Part shown: in pieces, positions 40,529-49,544 of the stretch
Layout: each line of letters starts with the position of its first letter
How positions within the stretch are numbered: position 1 is the stretch's first letter
NCBI GenBank assembly: GCA_013042995.1
Contig: JABDPB010000105.1
Span: 1 to 64,000 of the forward strand
DNA length: 64,000 nt
Direction: 5' to 3'
Source: Ignavibacteriaceae bacterium
GTDB lineage: Bacteria; Bacteroidota; Ignavibacteria; Ignavibacteriales; Ignavibacteriaceae
Notes under the pieces: generated by a model
Seen by the model: only the letters and a program-made list of their open reading frames with translations
Told to the model about the DNA's origin: nothing
Databases searched by the model: none
Translations under genes and position numbers: made by a program

Positions 40529-42388
40529 ATGAAGACTTACCTAAGAATTCTTTCATATGTTAGGCCATACTGGAAGCATCTTTTATTTGCAATTTTGCTT
40601 TCAATTCTTTACGCGGTTTTTAACGGTGTTTCAATTTATCTTGTTATTCCTCTACTTGATACTTTGTTCCAGGAATCATCAGTTCAAACAACTACTGAAA
40701 GTACAACCAGTACCGATTCAATATCTTCCATTATACCAGATTTTCTATTAGACCTTAAAGACAGTGTTGTTTCGTGGTTTGTAGATTTCGTCTACATCGG
40801 TGACAAGATAGAAATTTTGATGAAGATATGTATAGTAATTCTTATTGTTTTTATGTTAAAAAATGTTTTTGGGTACCTGCAGGCATATTTTATGGCTTAC
40901 ATTGAATACGCCTCAATGAATGAATTAAGAAACGCTGCTTACAAACACCTTCACAAGCTACCCTTAAGTTTTTTTAAGAAAGAAAAGGTTGGGGATATTA
41001 TTTCAAGAATTACGAACGACATTGTCAGAATACAGGAAAGTATCTCGGCAACATTTAGCAATCTTATTAAAGAACCTTTTACAATCATTGTTTTTCTTGT
41101 AATTGCATTAAGCATCAGCTGGGAACTTACATTATTGGCTGTAATAATTCTTCCGTTATCAATGCTGGTAATAGGATGGATCGGACTTAAAGTAAGAGCA
41201 CAGAGTACAATTGTTCAGGAAAAACTGGCAGACATAACCAGTGTTTTACAAGAAACAATTTCAGGTGTGAAAGTAGTCAAAGCATTTGGAATGGAACAGT
41301 ACGAGAACAATAAGTTTTTTGCGGAGACAAAGAGTTTTTTAAGGACAGTTTTAAAAGTTGTTAGAATCAGAAATTCTTCTTCGCCTGTTACAGAAATAAT
41401 TAGTGTTTTTGTGGGAGCGGTTATTATTTATTATGGCGGTGTTTTAGTTCTTGCAGAATCAACACTTACTGCAAGCCTTTTTATGGGATTTTTACTTGCA
41501 ATATTCCAAATGATGCGCCCCATAAAAGAACTTAGCACCGTGAACAACAGAATTCAGGAAGCAAGTGCAGCGGCGGATAGGGTTTTTGAAATTTTAGATA
41601 TTGTGCCAGATATAAAGAATAAAACCTATGCCGAAACTCTTAGCGATTTTAAAAATACAATTAAGTTTGAAAATGTTTCTTTTAAGTATGAAGATTCAGA
41701 TGAATTGGTACTAGACAATATTAACTTTCACGTAAAGAAGGGTGATATATTAGCTCTTGTTGGGCCAAGCGGTGGCGGCAAATCTACTTTAGTAGATTTG
41801 ATTCCGAGGTTTTATGATCCTGCAAGCGGTCGGTTATTAATTGATGGTGGAGATATCCGTGAGTTCACACTTGAATCGTTGCGGAGCAAAATGGGAATTG
41901 TAACGCAGGAAACTTTTTTATTCAATGCTTCAATTAAGCAGAACATTGCATATGGTTTAGATGACTATCCTTTAGAAAAAATAATTGAAGCCGCAAAGAC
42001 CGCTAACGCACATAATTTTATTATGGAGTCTACCAAAGGATACGATACGGTGATAGGCGAACGCGGAGTCAAGCTTTCGGGTGGTCAGCGCCAAAGAATT
42101 ACAATTGCACGTGCTCTTCTTAAAAATCCCGAAATAATGATTTTTGACGAAGCAACTTCTGCACTCGATAGTGAATCTGAGATGCTTGTACAGGAAGCTA
42201 TTGAAAGGTTAATGAAAAACCGAACAACTTTTGTAATTGCGCACAGGCTTAGCACTATAAGGAACGCAACAAAAATAATGGTTATTGATTACGGAAAAAT
42301 TATTCAGTCCGGCACACACGATGAACTGATTAAAGTTGATAAGGGGTTATACAAAATGCTTTACGATATGCAGTTCAGGGATAGTTAG
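40529..42388 (+). CDS. msbA: ABC transporter, MsbA-type lipid/glycolipid exporter
   Basis: The 619-residue half-transporter joins a six-helix membrane domain (about 15-345) to an ATPase domain with Walker A GPSGGGKST (about 412), signature LSGGQRQRI, Walker B IMIFDEATSALD and the H-loop IAHRLSTIR. This is the MsbA/BmrA exporter class. The neighbours, an O-antigen-ligase-like gene two bases downstream and a nucleotidyltransferase, support export of lipid A or a lipid-linked glycan rather than drugs, which remains inference. A Ser/Thr-rich loop (about 52-72) between the first two helices is longer than usual. Confidence 0.88.
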   Translation: MKTYLRILSYVRPYWKHLLFAILLSILYAVFNGVSIYLVIPLLDTLFQESSVQTTTESTTSTDSISSIIPDFLLDLKDSVVSWFVDFVYIGDKIEILMKICIVILIVFMLKNVFGYLQAYFMAYIEYASMNELRNAAYKHLHKLPLSFFKKEKVGDIISRITNDIVRIQESISATFSNLIKEPFTIIVFLVIALSISWELTLLAVIILPLSMLVIGWIGLKVRAQSTIVQEKLADITSVLQETISGVKVVKAFGMEQYENNKFFAETKSFLRTVLKVVRIRNSSSPVTEIISVFVGAVIIYYGGVLVLAESTLTASLFMGFLLAIFQMMRPIKELSTVNNRIQEASAAADRVFEILDIVPDIKNKTYAETLSDFKNTIKFENVSFKYEDSDELVLDNINFHVKKGDILALVGPSGGGKSTLVDLIPRFYDPASGRLLIDGGDIREFTLESLRSKMGIVTQETFLFNASIKQNIAYGLDDYPLEKIIEAAKTANAHNFIMESTKGYDTVIGERGVKLSGGQRQRITIARALLKNPEIMIFDEATSALDSESEMLVQEAIERLMKNRTTFVIAHRLSTIRNATKIMVIDYGKIIQSGTHDELIKVDKGLYKMLYDMQFRDS

Positions 42389-42389
42389 A

Positions 42390-44423
42390 ATGAGTGAATC
42401 CAGCAGCCGTCCGGTAAAAATTTTAGATATTCTTACCTACATTTTTTTCACAATATTTTTACTCTCTCTTGGCAATTCTATTTTTGCTAATCAGGTTGGT
42501 TTTTTTGGAGCACTTTTTTTTATACTTATTAGGATTGCAATTACAAGAAAAAATCAATTTTATAAAACTGGACTCGAGCTTCCGTTTCTGCTCTATATTC
42601 TTGCCGAAACACTTTCATTGATTTTTTCAGAATACCCATCGGAAGCATTTAGAAACCTTACTAAAAGATTCGCAGTTATATTGGTTTTTTATACAACCAT
42701 TGCTGCTGTAACAAATTTAAAGTGGGGGAAAAGATACTTTTATATCTATTTAGGAGGAATGCTCGCTACTATTTCAGTTTATCTTTTCTTTTCGGCAGAG
42801 CATTACCTGAACAATCTCTATGGCACAGTCCAATCTGGTCCATCAGTTTTTCAATTTCCAATTACAACTAGTGAGATTATAAGTTTTACGGTAATATTTT
42901 TATTTGCTTTTTTAATTAACGAGAAAACATCCTTACGCGTTAAGCTTTTTACACTTGCTGGATTTTTAATTTCATCCGCTGCACTAATTGCAACCTTTAA
43001 AAGAACTGGCTGGATTGGTGCGATGTTCGGAATTGTCTTAATCCTTATTCTCACAAAAAAATGGAAGGCTCTCACTGCTGCAGTTATCGTTGCCGCGTTG
43101 CTTTTTGTTATTGAATCAAATAAAAGTGAAGTTTTGATTTTCAATACCGGCGAAGACAAACTAGAAAAAATTCATTCATTTGAAACAGAAGGCAGGGCTT
43201 ACAATTTTACCACAATAGACAGCATGATTGTTGTGGTTGATTTTGACAACGGACTGCTGTTTTTTAAAGACGATAGATTTGTTAAGAATGTTAAACTAAC
43301 CGCTCCAATTGGATCCATTACGCATTTAAAAGATGATTATCACATTGCTTCGCTTTACGATACAAGGTTTATTGTATTAAAAAGAAACGGACTGAAGTTT
43401 ACCGAAGTAAATGAACTTCTTTCGCCCGGCTATACTAAAGTTTTCAAAATTGAAAATGAAATGCTTTACGTACTTGATGCTGACAGCGGACTTACTGTTT
43501 TTACCAATCCAATTAAAAGTGACAAACACCGGAGATTTCCCGAACTGAAGTTTGCAGACAATATTTTTATAGATTCATCAAAATTCTATATTGATTACGA
43601 TCGTGGTTTGCAAATTCGTGAATTAAATAATTTTATCCCATCAGAAAAAATCAATCGTGAGCTAGATGGTTCATTTAAAATATTAAAAACAGAAAATGGA
43701 AGAATCTTAATCAGTAAATCAAATAAAGTCGAACTGCTGGATCTCAATTTTAATATGATTGACTCTGTAACAATTGGTTCGTATGTAAAACAGATTGTGA
43801 GAGACAAAGATAATATATACCTGCTGACTGCAGAAAATGATATTTTAAAGTTAACCAATCCATTTAATGACTCATTAAAAGTTCTAAACAAGTACAACCT
43901 TGCTTTTACACCTAGGACATTATTTGCAAACGATAATAAAATCTACACAAGTATAGTTATTCGAAGCAGGCTGATGAGCATTTTCGATCCTTATGTCCAG
44001 ACTAATTTTTCGCGGCTTGCCCTCTGGCGAGCAGGTTGGGAGATGTTTAAAAACAACCCGATTTTTGGCTTAGGTGATATTGATCTTGCTAAATACTACT
44101 TAAAATATAAGCGACCAATTGACAAAGAGATTCACGGTCACCTGCATAACAATTACATTCACTTTTTAGCTACGCTTGGTTTATTTGGATTTCTAGCACT
44201 TACTTTTCTCTTTGTAAAAATGTTTATGGTTATGGGTTCACACTTTAAAGCAACTAGAGAGAAGCCGTTTATAAATTCTTATGCTCTTGGAGCAATTGCC
44301 GGTTTGGCGAGCATGCTCACTGCAGGCTTAACAGAACTTAATTTTTGGGACCAGGAAATTACCACGCTTGTTTATTTTACAGTTGGACTTAGTATTGCTC
44401 TATTTAAACATTATAAAGCTTAA
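42390..44423 (+). CDS. O-antigen-ligase-like membrane protein with inserted propeller-like domain
   Basis: I place the start at ATG 42390 (MSESSSRPVK), two bases after msbA; the ORF track begins 18 codons earlier inside msbA. The 677-residue protein has about ten membrane segments. FKRTGWIGA (Arg205) and GHLHNNYIHFLATLGLFGF (His586) match the Wzy_C/WaaL family, where a periplasmic Arg and His are needed for ligation. Between them, residues about 252-535 form an extra domain of strand repeats (GLLFFKDDRFVKNV, MLYVLDADSGLTVF, NIYLLTAENDIL), resembling LVIVD or other beta-propeller repeats. Ordinary ligases have a short loop here. It should join a glycan to a lipid in the periplasm. Confidence 0.8.
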   Translation: MSESSSRPVKILDILTYIFFTIFLLSLGNSIFANQVGFFGALFFILIRIAITRKNQFYKTGLELPFLLYILAETLSLIFSEYPSEAFRNLTKRFAVILVFYTTIAAVTNLKWGKRYFYIYLGGMLATISVYLFFSAEHYLNNLYGTVQSGPSVFQFPITTSEIISFTVIFLFAFLINEKTSLRVKLFTLAGFLISSAALIATFKRTGWIGAMFGIVLILILTKKWKALTAAVIVAALLFVIESNKSEVLIFNTGEDKLEKIHSFETEGRAYNFTTIDSMIVVVDFDNGLLFFKDDRFVKNVKLTAPIGSITHLKDDYHIASLYDTRFIVLKRNGLKFTEVNELLSPGYTKVFKIENEMLYVLDADSGLTVFTNPIKSDKHRRFPELKFADNIFIDSSKFYIDYDRGLQIRELNNFIPSEKINRELDGSFKILKTENGRILISKSNKVELLDLNFNMIDSVTIGSYVKQIVRDKDNIYLLTAENDILKLTNPFNDSLKVLNKYNLAFTPRTLFANDNKIYTSIVIRSRLMSIFDPYVQTNFSRLALWRAGWEMFKNNPIFGLGDIDLAKYYLKYKRPIDKEIHGHLHNNYIHFLATLGLFGFLALTFLFVKMFMVMGSHFKATREKPFINSYALGAIAGLASMLTAGLTELNFWDQEITTLVYFTVGLSIALFKHYKA

Positions 44424-44514
44424 TTGGTAACGACAAAAGATGAGATAAAATAATTCTGCTTGCTTATTTTAAATGCAGTCGAAGAAAATCTTTTTAAATT
44501 AATTGTCTTTTAAG

Positions 44515-46020
44515 ATGAAAAACAACAACAAAAATGAAATTATAAAAAAAGCTAAAAAATTTTCCACACGGTTCAATTCAAGCAGTAAAGAACTGGCGAT
44601 AATTCTTGCAGCAGGACATGGAAAGCGGATAAAATCGCAGCGCTCAAAAATGCTGCATAACATTTGGGGTGTGCCTACAATTGAGCGTGTTTACAATGCC
44701 TGCGCTAATGCGGTTAAAGGAATTAACACAATTGTTGTTGTTGGAATTAAAGCGCTCGATGTGCTGGAAGTTTTTGGAAAACAAACAAATACCTCGTACG
44801 CATATCAGCAGGTGCAAAACGGAACGGGACACGCGGTGCAAGTTGCTTTACAAAACGTAAAACGCTTCCCGCCAAATGGGATTGTTTACATTATGCCTGG
44901 AGATATGGGTTTAATTGATGAGGAATCAATTTCAAGTTTCAGGAAAAGCTTTAAAGATTCACATGCACAGATGATTGTGCTTACAGGAATATTTACAGGT
45001 GATCCAAATGAAAACAACTACGGAAGAATTTTGCGTGTAAAAGATTACGATACAAATGAGGTTAGCTCAAGAGTGGATGAAGGAAAAGTAATTAAAATAA
45101 TGGAGCAAAAAGATATTCTTGCATTGCCCGATAACAAGCCCTATCTCGCAGAATACAAAGGAAGATATTACTCTTTTACAAAAGAGGAGCTTATAAACAA
45201 CAACGAATACAACTCCGGGGTGTTTGCTTTTCGCTACAGCAAGCTTAGAGAACTGATTGGCGAACTTAAGAGCGATAATGTGCAAAAGGAAATTTACTTA
45301 ACCGATCTCATTTCTTTGTTTAATGAAAAAGATTACAGTGTCGCTGCAGTTAGCCCTGAAAAAAATTACGTTGTAATGGGCTTTAACAACAAATCTGTTT
45401 TGAAAGAGATGGAAGCAATTGCCCGCAAAAATGTTTACGAAAAGCTGAAAGACATAATTGAAATTGAAGACCCGGACGATTTCTTTATAGATGAAAAAGT
45501 TGTTGAAGACATTTTAAAGATGGATATAAAATATCCGGCACTGGATATTACAATCAGTAAAGGTGTTTACATTGGCAGAGATGTAAAACTGAACTTAAAC
45601 CTCTCGCTTGGCAAAAATGTTTTTGTGGATGGACACGTATTTATTGGAAAGAACGTTTCCATAAGCCACAATGTGCATCTTTCCTGCTATCCTGAGCAAA
45701 CACTTAAAATTGGTAACAATGTCCAGATTTTGTGGGGCGATATAATTAAAGGCAATATTGTAATAGGCGATGGTTCTTGCATTGAATCCAGTGTTAATAT
45801 GACCGGCAGCGATGAGTTTCCTTTGAAGATTGGAGAAAACGTTTTAATTAAAGGCACCTCTTATATCTTTGGTTCTAAAATAGCGAGCAATGTAACTGTT
45901 GAGCATAGCATACTTGTAAAAAAGAAAGTACGTGCTGTTAAAAATGAAAAAGGAGAAGTGCAGCCTGTTAGATATTATGTACCTGAGAGTGAGGGGGAGA
46001 AAGCTTTAAGCGATATTTAA
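44515..46020 (+). CDS. GlmU-like NTP transferase with beta-helix domain
   Basis: The 501-residue protein starts with a nucleotidyltransferase domain: LAAGHGKRIKSQRSKML is a variant of the GlmU signature, QNGTGHAVQ and MPGDMGL follow, and NNYGRI is near residue 165. The region after about 345 has hexapeptide repeats (VYIGRDVKL, VFIGKNVSI, IVIGDGSCI) of a left-handed beta-helix. It is longer than E. coli GlmU (456) and the C-terminal half is unlike it, so the acetyltransferase role is doubtful. I use ATG 44515; the ORF track begins at a TTG four codons earlier. It is the second GlmU-type gene in the window. Confidence 0.8.
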   Translation: MKNNNKNEIIKKAKKFSTRFNSSSKELAIILAAGHGKRIKSQRSKMLHNIWGVPTIERVYNACANAVKGINTIVVVGIKALDVLEVFGKQTNTSYAYQQVQNGTGHAVQVALQNVKRFPPNGIVYIMPGDMGLIDEESISSFRKSFKDSHAQMIVLTGIFTGDPNENNYGRILRVKDYDTNEVSSRVDEGKVIKIMEQKDILALPDNKPYLAEYKGRYYSFTKEELINNNEYNSGVFAFRYSKLRELIGELKSDNVQKEIYLTDLISLFNEKDYSVAAVSPEKNYVVMGFNNKSVLKEMEAIARKNVYEKLKDIIEIEDPDDFFIDEKVVEDILKMDIKYPALDITISKGVYIGRDVKLNLNLSLGKNVFVDGHVFIGKNVSISHNVHLSCYPEQTLKIGNNVQILWGDIIKGNIVIGDGSCIESSVNMTGSDEFPLKIGENVLIKGTSYIFGSKIASNVTVEHSILVKKKVRAVKNEKGEVQPVRYYVPESEGEKALSDI

Positions 46021-46029
46021 TAGGAGACT

Positions 46030-47898
46030 ATGGAAAAGGGACAAATAATTGAATTCATAAAAAAGATTGAGCTGTTTAAAGAATTAGCAGACGATGAACT
46101 GCAGTTAGTTGCGTCTGGCTTGCAGGAAAAAGTTTACGAAAAAGGGGAGCTGCTCTTTAGAGAAAACAATCCGCGCAAAGAGCTTTACTTAATTTACGAT
46201 GGTGAAGTAGAGCTTTTCAAAAAAAATCCTTATGGGGAAGAAAACCGTCTTTCATTCTTCAGCAAATACGACTTTTTGGCAGAAGGCTCCTTAGTCGATG
46301 ATTCTCCTCATTCAACTTCTGCACGTGCACTTTTAAAAACTAAAGTGTTTTTAATTAACCGCGATAAATTCACTGAAATTATAAAAACTAAAGGAGAAAT
46401 TTCTCTTAAAATATATTCACAGATTTCACGTGTAATTTCACGCCGCATGCGTCACGCAAATATCAGGGGCTCAGATGTTGGTGCACAGTACGATTCCGGC
46501 AGAACTCGTATAGAACACGATCTGCTTGGAGACAGAGATGTTCCTTTTGAACGATACTACGGTGTTCAAACTTTGCGGGCAACAGAAAATTTTAATATCA
46601 GTGGTGTAACATTAAACTTTTATCCGGATCTTGTTAATGCACTTGCAATAGTTAAAATGGCAGCTGCAAAAGCTAATCACGATTTGGGCTTGCTATCAAA
46701 ACCAATCACCGATGCAATAGTGCAGTCTTGCAACGAAATAATAAACGGAAAGCTTCACACTCATTTTGTAGTGGATATGATACAGGGCGGAGCGGGCACA
46801 TCAACAAATATGAATGCAAACGAAGTAATAGCAAACCGTGCTTTAGCAATTCTTGGTTACGAAAAAGGCGAGTACAAATACTGCCATCCGAATAATCATG
46901 TTAATTTATCTCAATCAACAAACGATGCGTATCCAACCTCAATTAAACTTGCTTTAATCAACAGTAATAAAAAACTGATTGATGTTTTAAAGATTCTAAT
47001 AAAATCTCTGCGCCAAAAAGCAGATGAATTTTCGAATATAATTAAAATGGGAAGAACTCAGCTGCAGGATGCAGTTCCGATGACACTCGGACAATCATTC
47101 GAAGCTTATGCAGTAACATTTGAAGAAGAAGTTGATCGGCTGGAAGAAAACGTAAGTTTATTTTTAGAAGTGAATATGGGTGCAACTGCAATAGGGACAG
47201 GAATAAATGCACCGGATGGTTATAGTGAAAAATGCATTCATCATCTAAAGGCAATAACCGGATTCGATATAAAACTTGCTTTAAATCTTGTTGAAGCAAC
47301 GCAGGATACGGGTGCTTTTGTAATGTATTCTTCAGCAGTAAAAAGACTTGCAGTAAAGCTTTCAAAAATGTGCAACGATCTACGTTTGCTCTCTTCAGGA
47401 CCACGTGCAGGTTTAAATGAAATTAATCTACCGCCTATGCAACCGGGTTCATCAATTATGCCCGGAAAAGTAAATCCCGTCATACCGGAAGTTGTAAATC
47501 AAATTGCCTTTAAAGTTATTGGTAATGATTTTACTGTAACACTTGCAGCAGAAGCTGGACAGTTGGAGTTGAATGTTTTTGAGCCTGTAATCGTTCAAAG
47601 TTTATTTGAATCAATTGAAATGCTGAAGAATGGAATGGAAACTCTCGTCCATAAATGTATCGAGGGAATCACTGCCAACAAAGAGTATTGCAGGTTGTTA
47701 GTTGAAAACAGTATTGGGTTGGTTACTGCTTTAAATCCAGTTTTAGGTTATGAAACTTCTACCGCACTTGCAAAAGAAGCATTGGAAAATAATCGGGGTG
47801 TGTACGATCTTGTTTTAGAAAAGAAGCTGCTATCTAAAGAAGAGCTTGATAAAATTCTTTCTCCCGAAAATATGATTAAGCCAAATAAGCCTTCATAA
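46030..47898 (+). CDS. aspA: Cyclic-nucleotide-binding domain fused to aspartate ammonia-lyase
   Basis: The 622-residue protein joins a CRP-type cyclic-nucleotide-binding domain (about 12-140) to a whole aspartase (about 155-622). The lyase part begins RIEHDLLGDRDVPFERYYGVQT and has GSSIMPGKVNPVIPE (from 473), the signature of the aspartase/fumarase family; it would turn aspartate into fumarate and ammonia. In the sensor, Glu85 of the phosphate-binding cassette is kept, but the usual Arg of RTA is His94 (PHSTSARAL), so the ligand may not be cAMP. There is no DNA-binding domain. A strong AGGAG precedes the ATG. Confidence 0.92.
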   Translation: MEKGQIIEFIKKIELFKELADDELQLVASGLQEKVYEKGELLFRENNPRKELYLIYDGEVELFKKNPYGEENRLSFFSKYDFLAEGSLVDDSPHSTSARALLKTKVFLINRDKFTEIIKTKGEISLKIYSQISRVISRRMRHANIRGSDVGAQYDSGRTRIEHDLLGDRDVPFERYYGVQTLRATENFNISGVTLNFYPDLVNALAIVKMAAAKANHDLGLLSKPITDAIVQSCNEIINGKLHTHFVVDMIQGGAGTSTNMNANEVIANRALAILGYEKGEYKYCHPNNHVNLSQSTNDAYPTSIKLALINSNKKLIDVLKILIKSLRQKADEFSNIIKMGRTQLQDAVPMTLGQSFEAYAVTFEEEVDRLEENVSLFLEVNMGATAIGTGINAPDGYSEKCIHHLKAITGFDIKLALNLVEATQDTGAFVMYSSAVKRLAVKLSKMCNDLRLLSSGPRAGLNEINLPPMQPGSSIMPGKVNPVIPEVVNQIAFKVIGNDFTVTLAAEAGQLELNVFEPVIVQSLFESIEMLKNGMETLVHKCIEGITANKEYCRLLVENSIGLVTALNPVLGYETSTALAKEALENNRGVYDLVLEKKLLSKEELDKILSPENMIKPNKPS

Positions 47899-47905
47899 AA
47901 ATAAA

Positions 47906-47933
47906 AAAGGCTCTTCGTATTTGAAGAGCCTTT
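47906..47933 (-). terminator. Terminator between aspA and rpsT, best oriented for rpsT
   Basis: AAAGGCTCTTC pairs with GAAGAGCCTTT around a six-base loop. On the minus strand the stem is followed by TTTATTTTTATG, a good U tract for rpsT. On the plus strand only TTTAAAATC follows, so it serves aspA less well. Confidence 0.85.
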
Positions 47934-47954
47934 AAAATCAAATTATATAATAAA

Positions 47955-48233
47955 CTATTCTTTAGCTTCTGTTTCGGCTGGTTTTAAGCTGTTTAAGTGC
48001 TTTGTTAATTGAGATTTATTTCTAGATGCTGTATTCTTTTTAATTACACCTTTTACAGTGCCTTTATCCAGAGTTTTAATAGCAGTTTTGTAAAGTTTTT
48101 CCGCTTCTTCTCTATTTTCGCTTGCTAATACTTTTTTAATGCTTGATTTAATTTTTGAAGTGTAGGTTTTATTATTTTCTTTTTTTCTCTCGTTCGTTCT
48201 AATTCTTTTCTTTGCCGATTTATGAGTTGCCAT
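47955..48233 (-). CDS. rpsT: 30S ribosomal protein S20
   Basis: S20 binds 16S rRNA early in 30S assembly. The 92-residue basic protein begins MATHKSAKKRIRTNERKK and has the expected helical pattern through KGVIKKNTASRNKSQLTKHLN. It ends in a slightly acidic tail. It is a single-gene unit on the minus strand with its own promoter and terminator. Confidence 0.95.
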   Translation of the reverse strand: MATHKSAKKRIRTNERKKENNKTYTSKIKSSIKKVLASENREEAEKLYKTAIKTLDKGTVKGVIKKNTASRNKSQLTKHLNSLKPAETEAKE

Positions 48234-48270
48234 TAAACGTAAATCCTATTTTTTGTCTAAAAATGAGTGC

Positions 48271-48301
48271 CAAATATAGGCTATAAAGGGTTTGAAATCA
48301 A
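48271..48301 (-). promoter_or_regulatory. Bacteroidota-type promoter of rpsT
   Basis: Read on the minus strand, TTG is followed after 20 bases by TATATTTG, an exact match to the Bacteroidota -7 motif TAnnTTTG. It also reads as TTGATT-N17-TATATT for a classical sigma-70 promoter. Transcription would start about 30 bases before the rpsT ATG. Confidence 0.65.
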
Positions 48302-48364
48302 CCTGTGCTTGAGTAACTTTTTTACTGAAATCGTACTAGTTTTGAACAAAGTGTTGCTTTTCTA

Positions 48365-48424
48365 GTCACACTGAACGAGGTCGAAGTGTGATTGCTGGTT
48401 AGTCTTCGACAGGCTCAGACTGAC
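48365..48424. repeat. Pair of inverted REP-like palindromes
   Basis: Two related palindromic units lie head to head: TCACACTGAACGAGG...AGTGTGA (48365-48391) and, on the other strand, GTCAGTCTGAGCCTGTCGAAGACT (48401-48424). Both follow the pattern GTCAxxCTGAxC...GTCGAAGxxTGA that is scattered between genes in many Bacteroidota and other bacteria. The base composition is richer in GC than the flanks. They occupy the gap between the divergent rpsT and queE. Confidence 0.65.
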
Positions 48425-48445
48425 AATTTATAATTATAATAGTGA

Positions 48446-49084
48446 ATGTTAAAAATCAACCAAATATATCATTCAATCCAGGGTGAAAGCACTTACGCGG
48501 GAAGACCGTGCGTTTTTGTCCGATTAACAGGCTGCAATTTACGCTGCACATACTGCGATACAGAACATGCTTTTTACGATGGCAAAAAAATGTCCGTGCA
48601 GGAAGTAATTGATCAAATTAAAAGCTATGATAGCAAGCTTGTGGAAATAACAGGTGGTGAACCATTACTACAGGAAGAATGTATAGAGCTGATGAAAAAT
48701 TTGTGCAATGAAGGTTTTGAAGTTTTGATTGAAACTGCAGGTAATATGCCAATAAAAAATATTGATGAAAGAGTGAAAGTAATAATGGATTTAAAATGTC
48801 CATCAAGCGAAATGATGGATAAAAACCTGTATGAAAATGTAAACCATCTTAAAAAAGATGATGAAGTTAAATTTGTTATCGGCACAAAAGAAGATTACAA
48901 TTGGTCCAAAGAAACAATACAGAATTACAAGTTAAGTGATACATGCATAGTACTGTTTTCTTGCGTGTTCGATAAACTTGAACCCTTAAAATTAGTCAAC
49001 TGGATTTTAGAAGATAAACTGGATGTAAGATTTCAATTGCAGATGCATAAGTACATCTGGCACCCGGAAATAAAAGGAGTATAA
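48446..49084 (+). CDS. queE: 7-carboxy-7-deazaguanine synthase QueE
   Basis: QueE is a radical-SAM enzyme that makes 7-carboxy-7-deazaguanine, the second step from QueD product to preQ0 and queuosine in tRNA. The 212-residue protein starts with the family pattern IYHSIQGESTYAGRPCVFVRLTG, followed by the iron-sulfur motif CNLRCTYC and the EITGGEPLL segment. The size is normal. Its TAA overlaps the ATG of queD by one base. QueC and QueF are not in the window. Confidence 0.95.
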   Translation: MLKINQIYHSIQGESTYAGRPCVFVRLTGCNLRCTYCDTEHAFYDGKKMSVQEVIDQIKSYDSKLVEITGGEPLLQEECIELMKNLCNEGFEVLIETAGNMPIKNIDERVKVIMDLKCPSSEMMDKNLYENVNHLKKDDEVKFVIGTKEDYNWSKETIQNYKLSDTCIVLFSCVFDKLEPLKLVNWILEDKLDVRFQLQMHKYIWHPEIKGV

Positions 49085-49497
49085 TGAAAATAGCAAAAGA
49101 ATTCGGATGGGAAATGGGACACAGGCTGCCCGAACATTTTGGTTTGTGTAAAAACATTCACGGACACTCTTACAAAATGATTGTCGAGCTGGAAGGTAAT
49201 TTAAATGAGCAGGGAATGGTGATTGATTATTACGAAGTTGAAAAAATTATTGATCCCATTATTGAAAAATTAGATCACGCTTTTATGGTAAATAAAAATG
49301 ATAATGTTGTCTTAGATTTTTTAGAAAAGATGAACTCAAAAAAAGTTGTTGTAGATTTTGAATCAACTGTAGAAAACATCTCCAAATATTTACTGAACGA
49401 AATCAGCAATGCAAATCTTCAATCAAATGTAAAGAAATTAGCTGTTAGAATTTACGAAACTGCAGGAGATTATGCAGAGGGAGAAAAAGAAATATAG
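49084..49497 (+). CDS. queD: 6-carboxy-5,6,7,8-tetrahydropterin synthase QueD
   Basis: QueD converts dihydroneopterin triphosphate to 6-carboxytetrahydropterin, substrate of QueE. The 137-residue product has the zinc-binding histidines in MGHRLPEHFG and HGHSYKM, a catalytic Cys (LCKNIHGH), and LDHAFM. It overlaps queE by one base (TAATG), and the pair forms a small deazaguanine operon. Confidence 0.93.
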   Translation: MKIAKEFGWEMGHRLPEHFGLCKNIHGHSYKMIVELEGNLNEQGMVIDYYEVEKIIDPIIEKLDHAFMVNKNDNVVLDFLEKMNSKKVVVDFESTVENISKYLLNEISNANLQSNVKKLAVRIYETAGDYAEGEKEI

Positions 49498-49544
49498 TCG
49501 CGAGTCTGTGTACCATTAGACAAATTCCCGAAATCGCAGCAATA

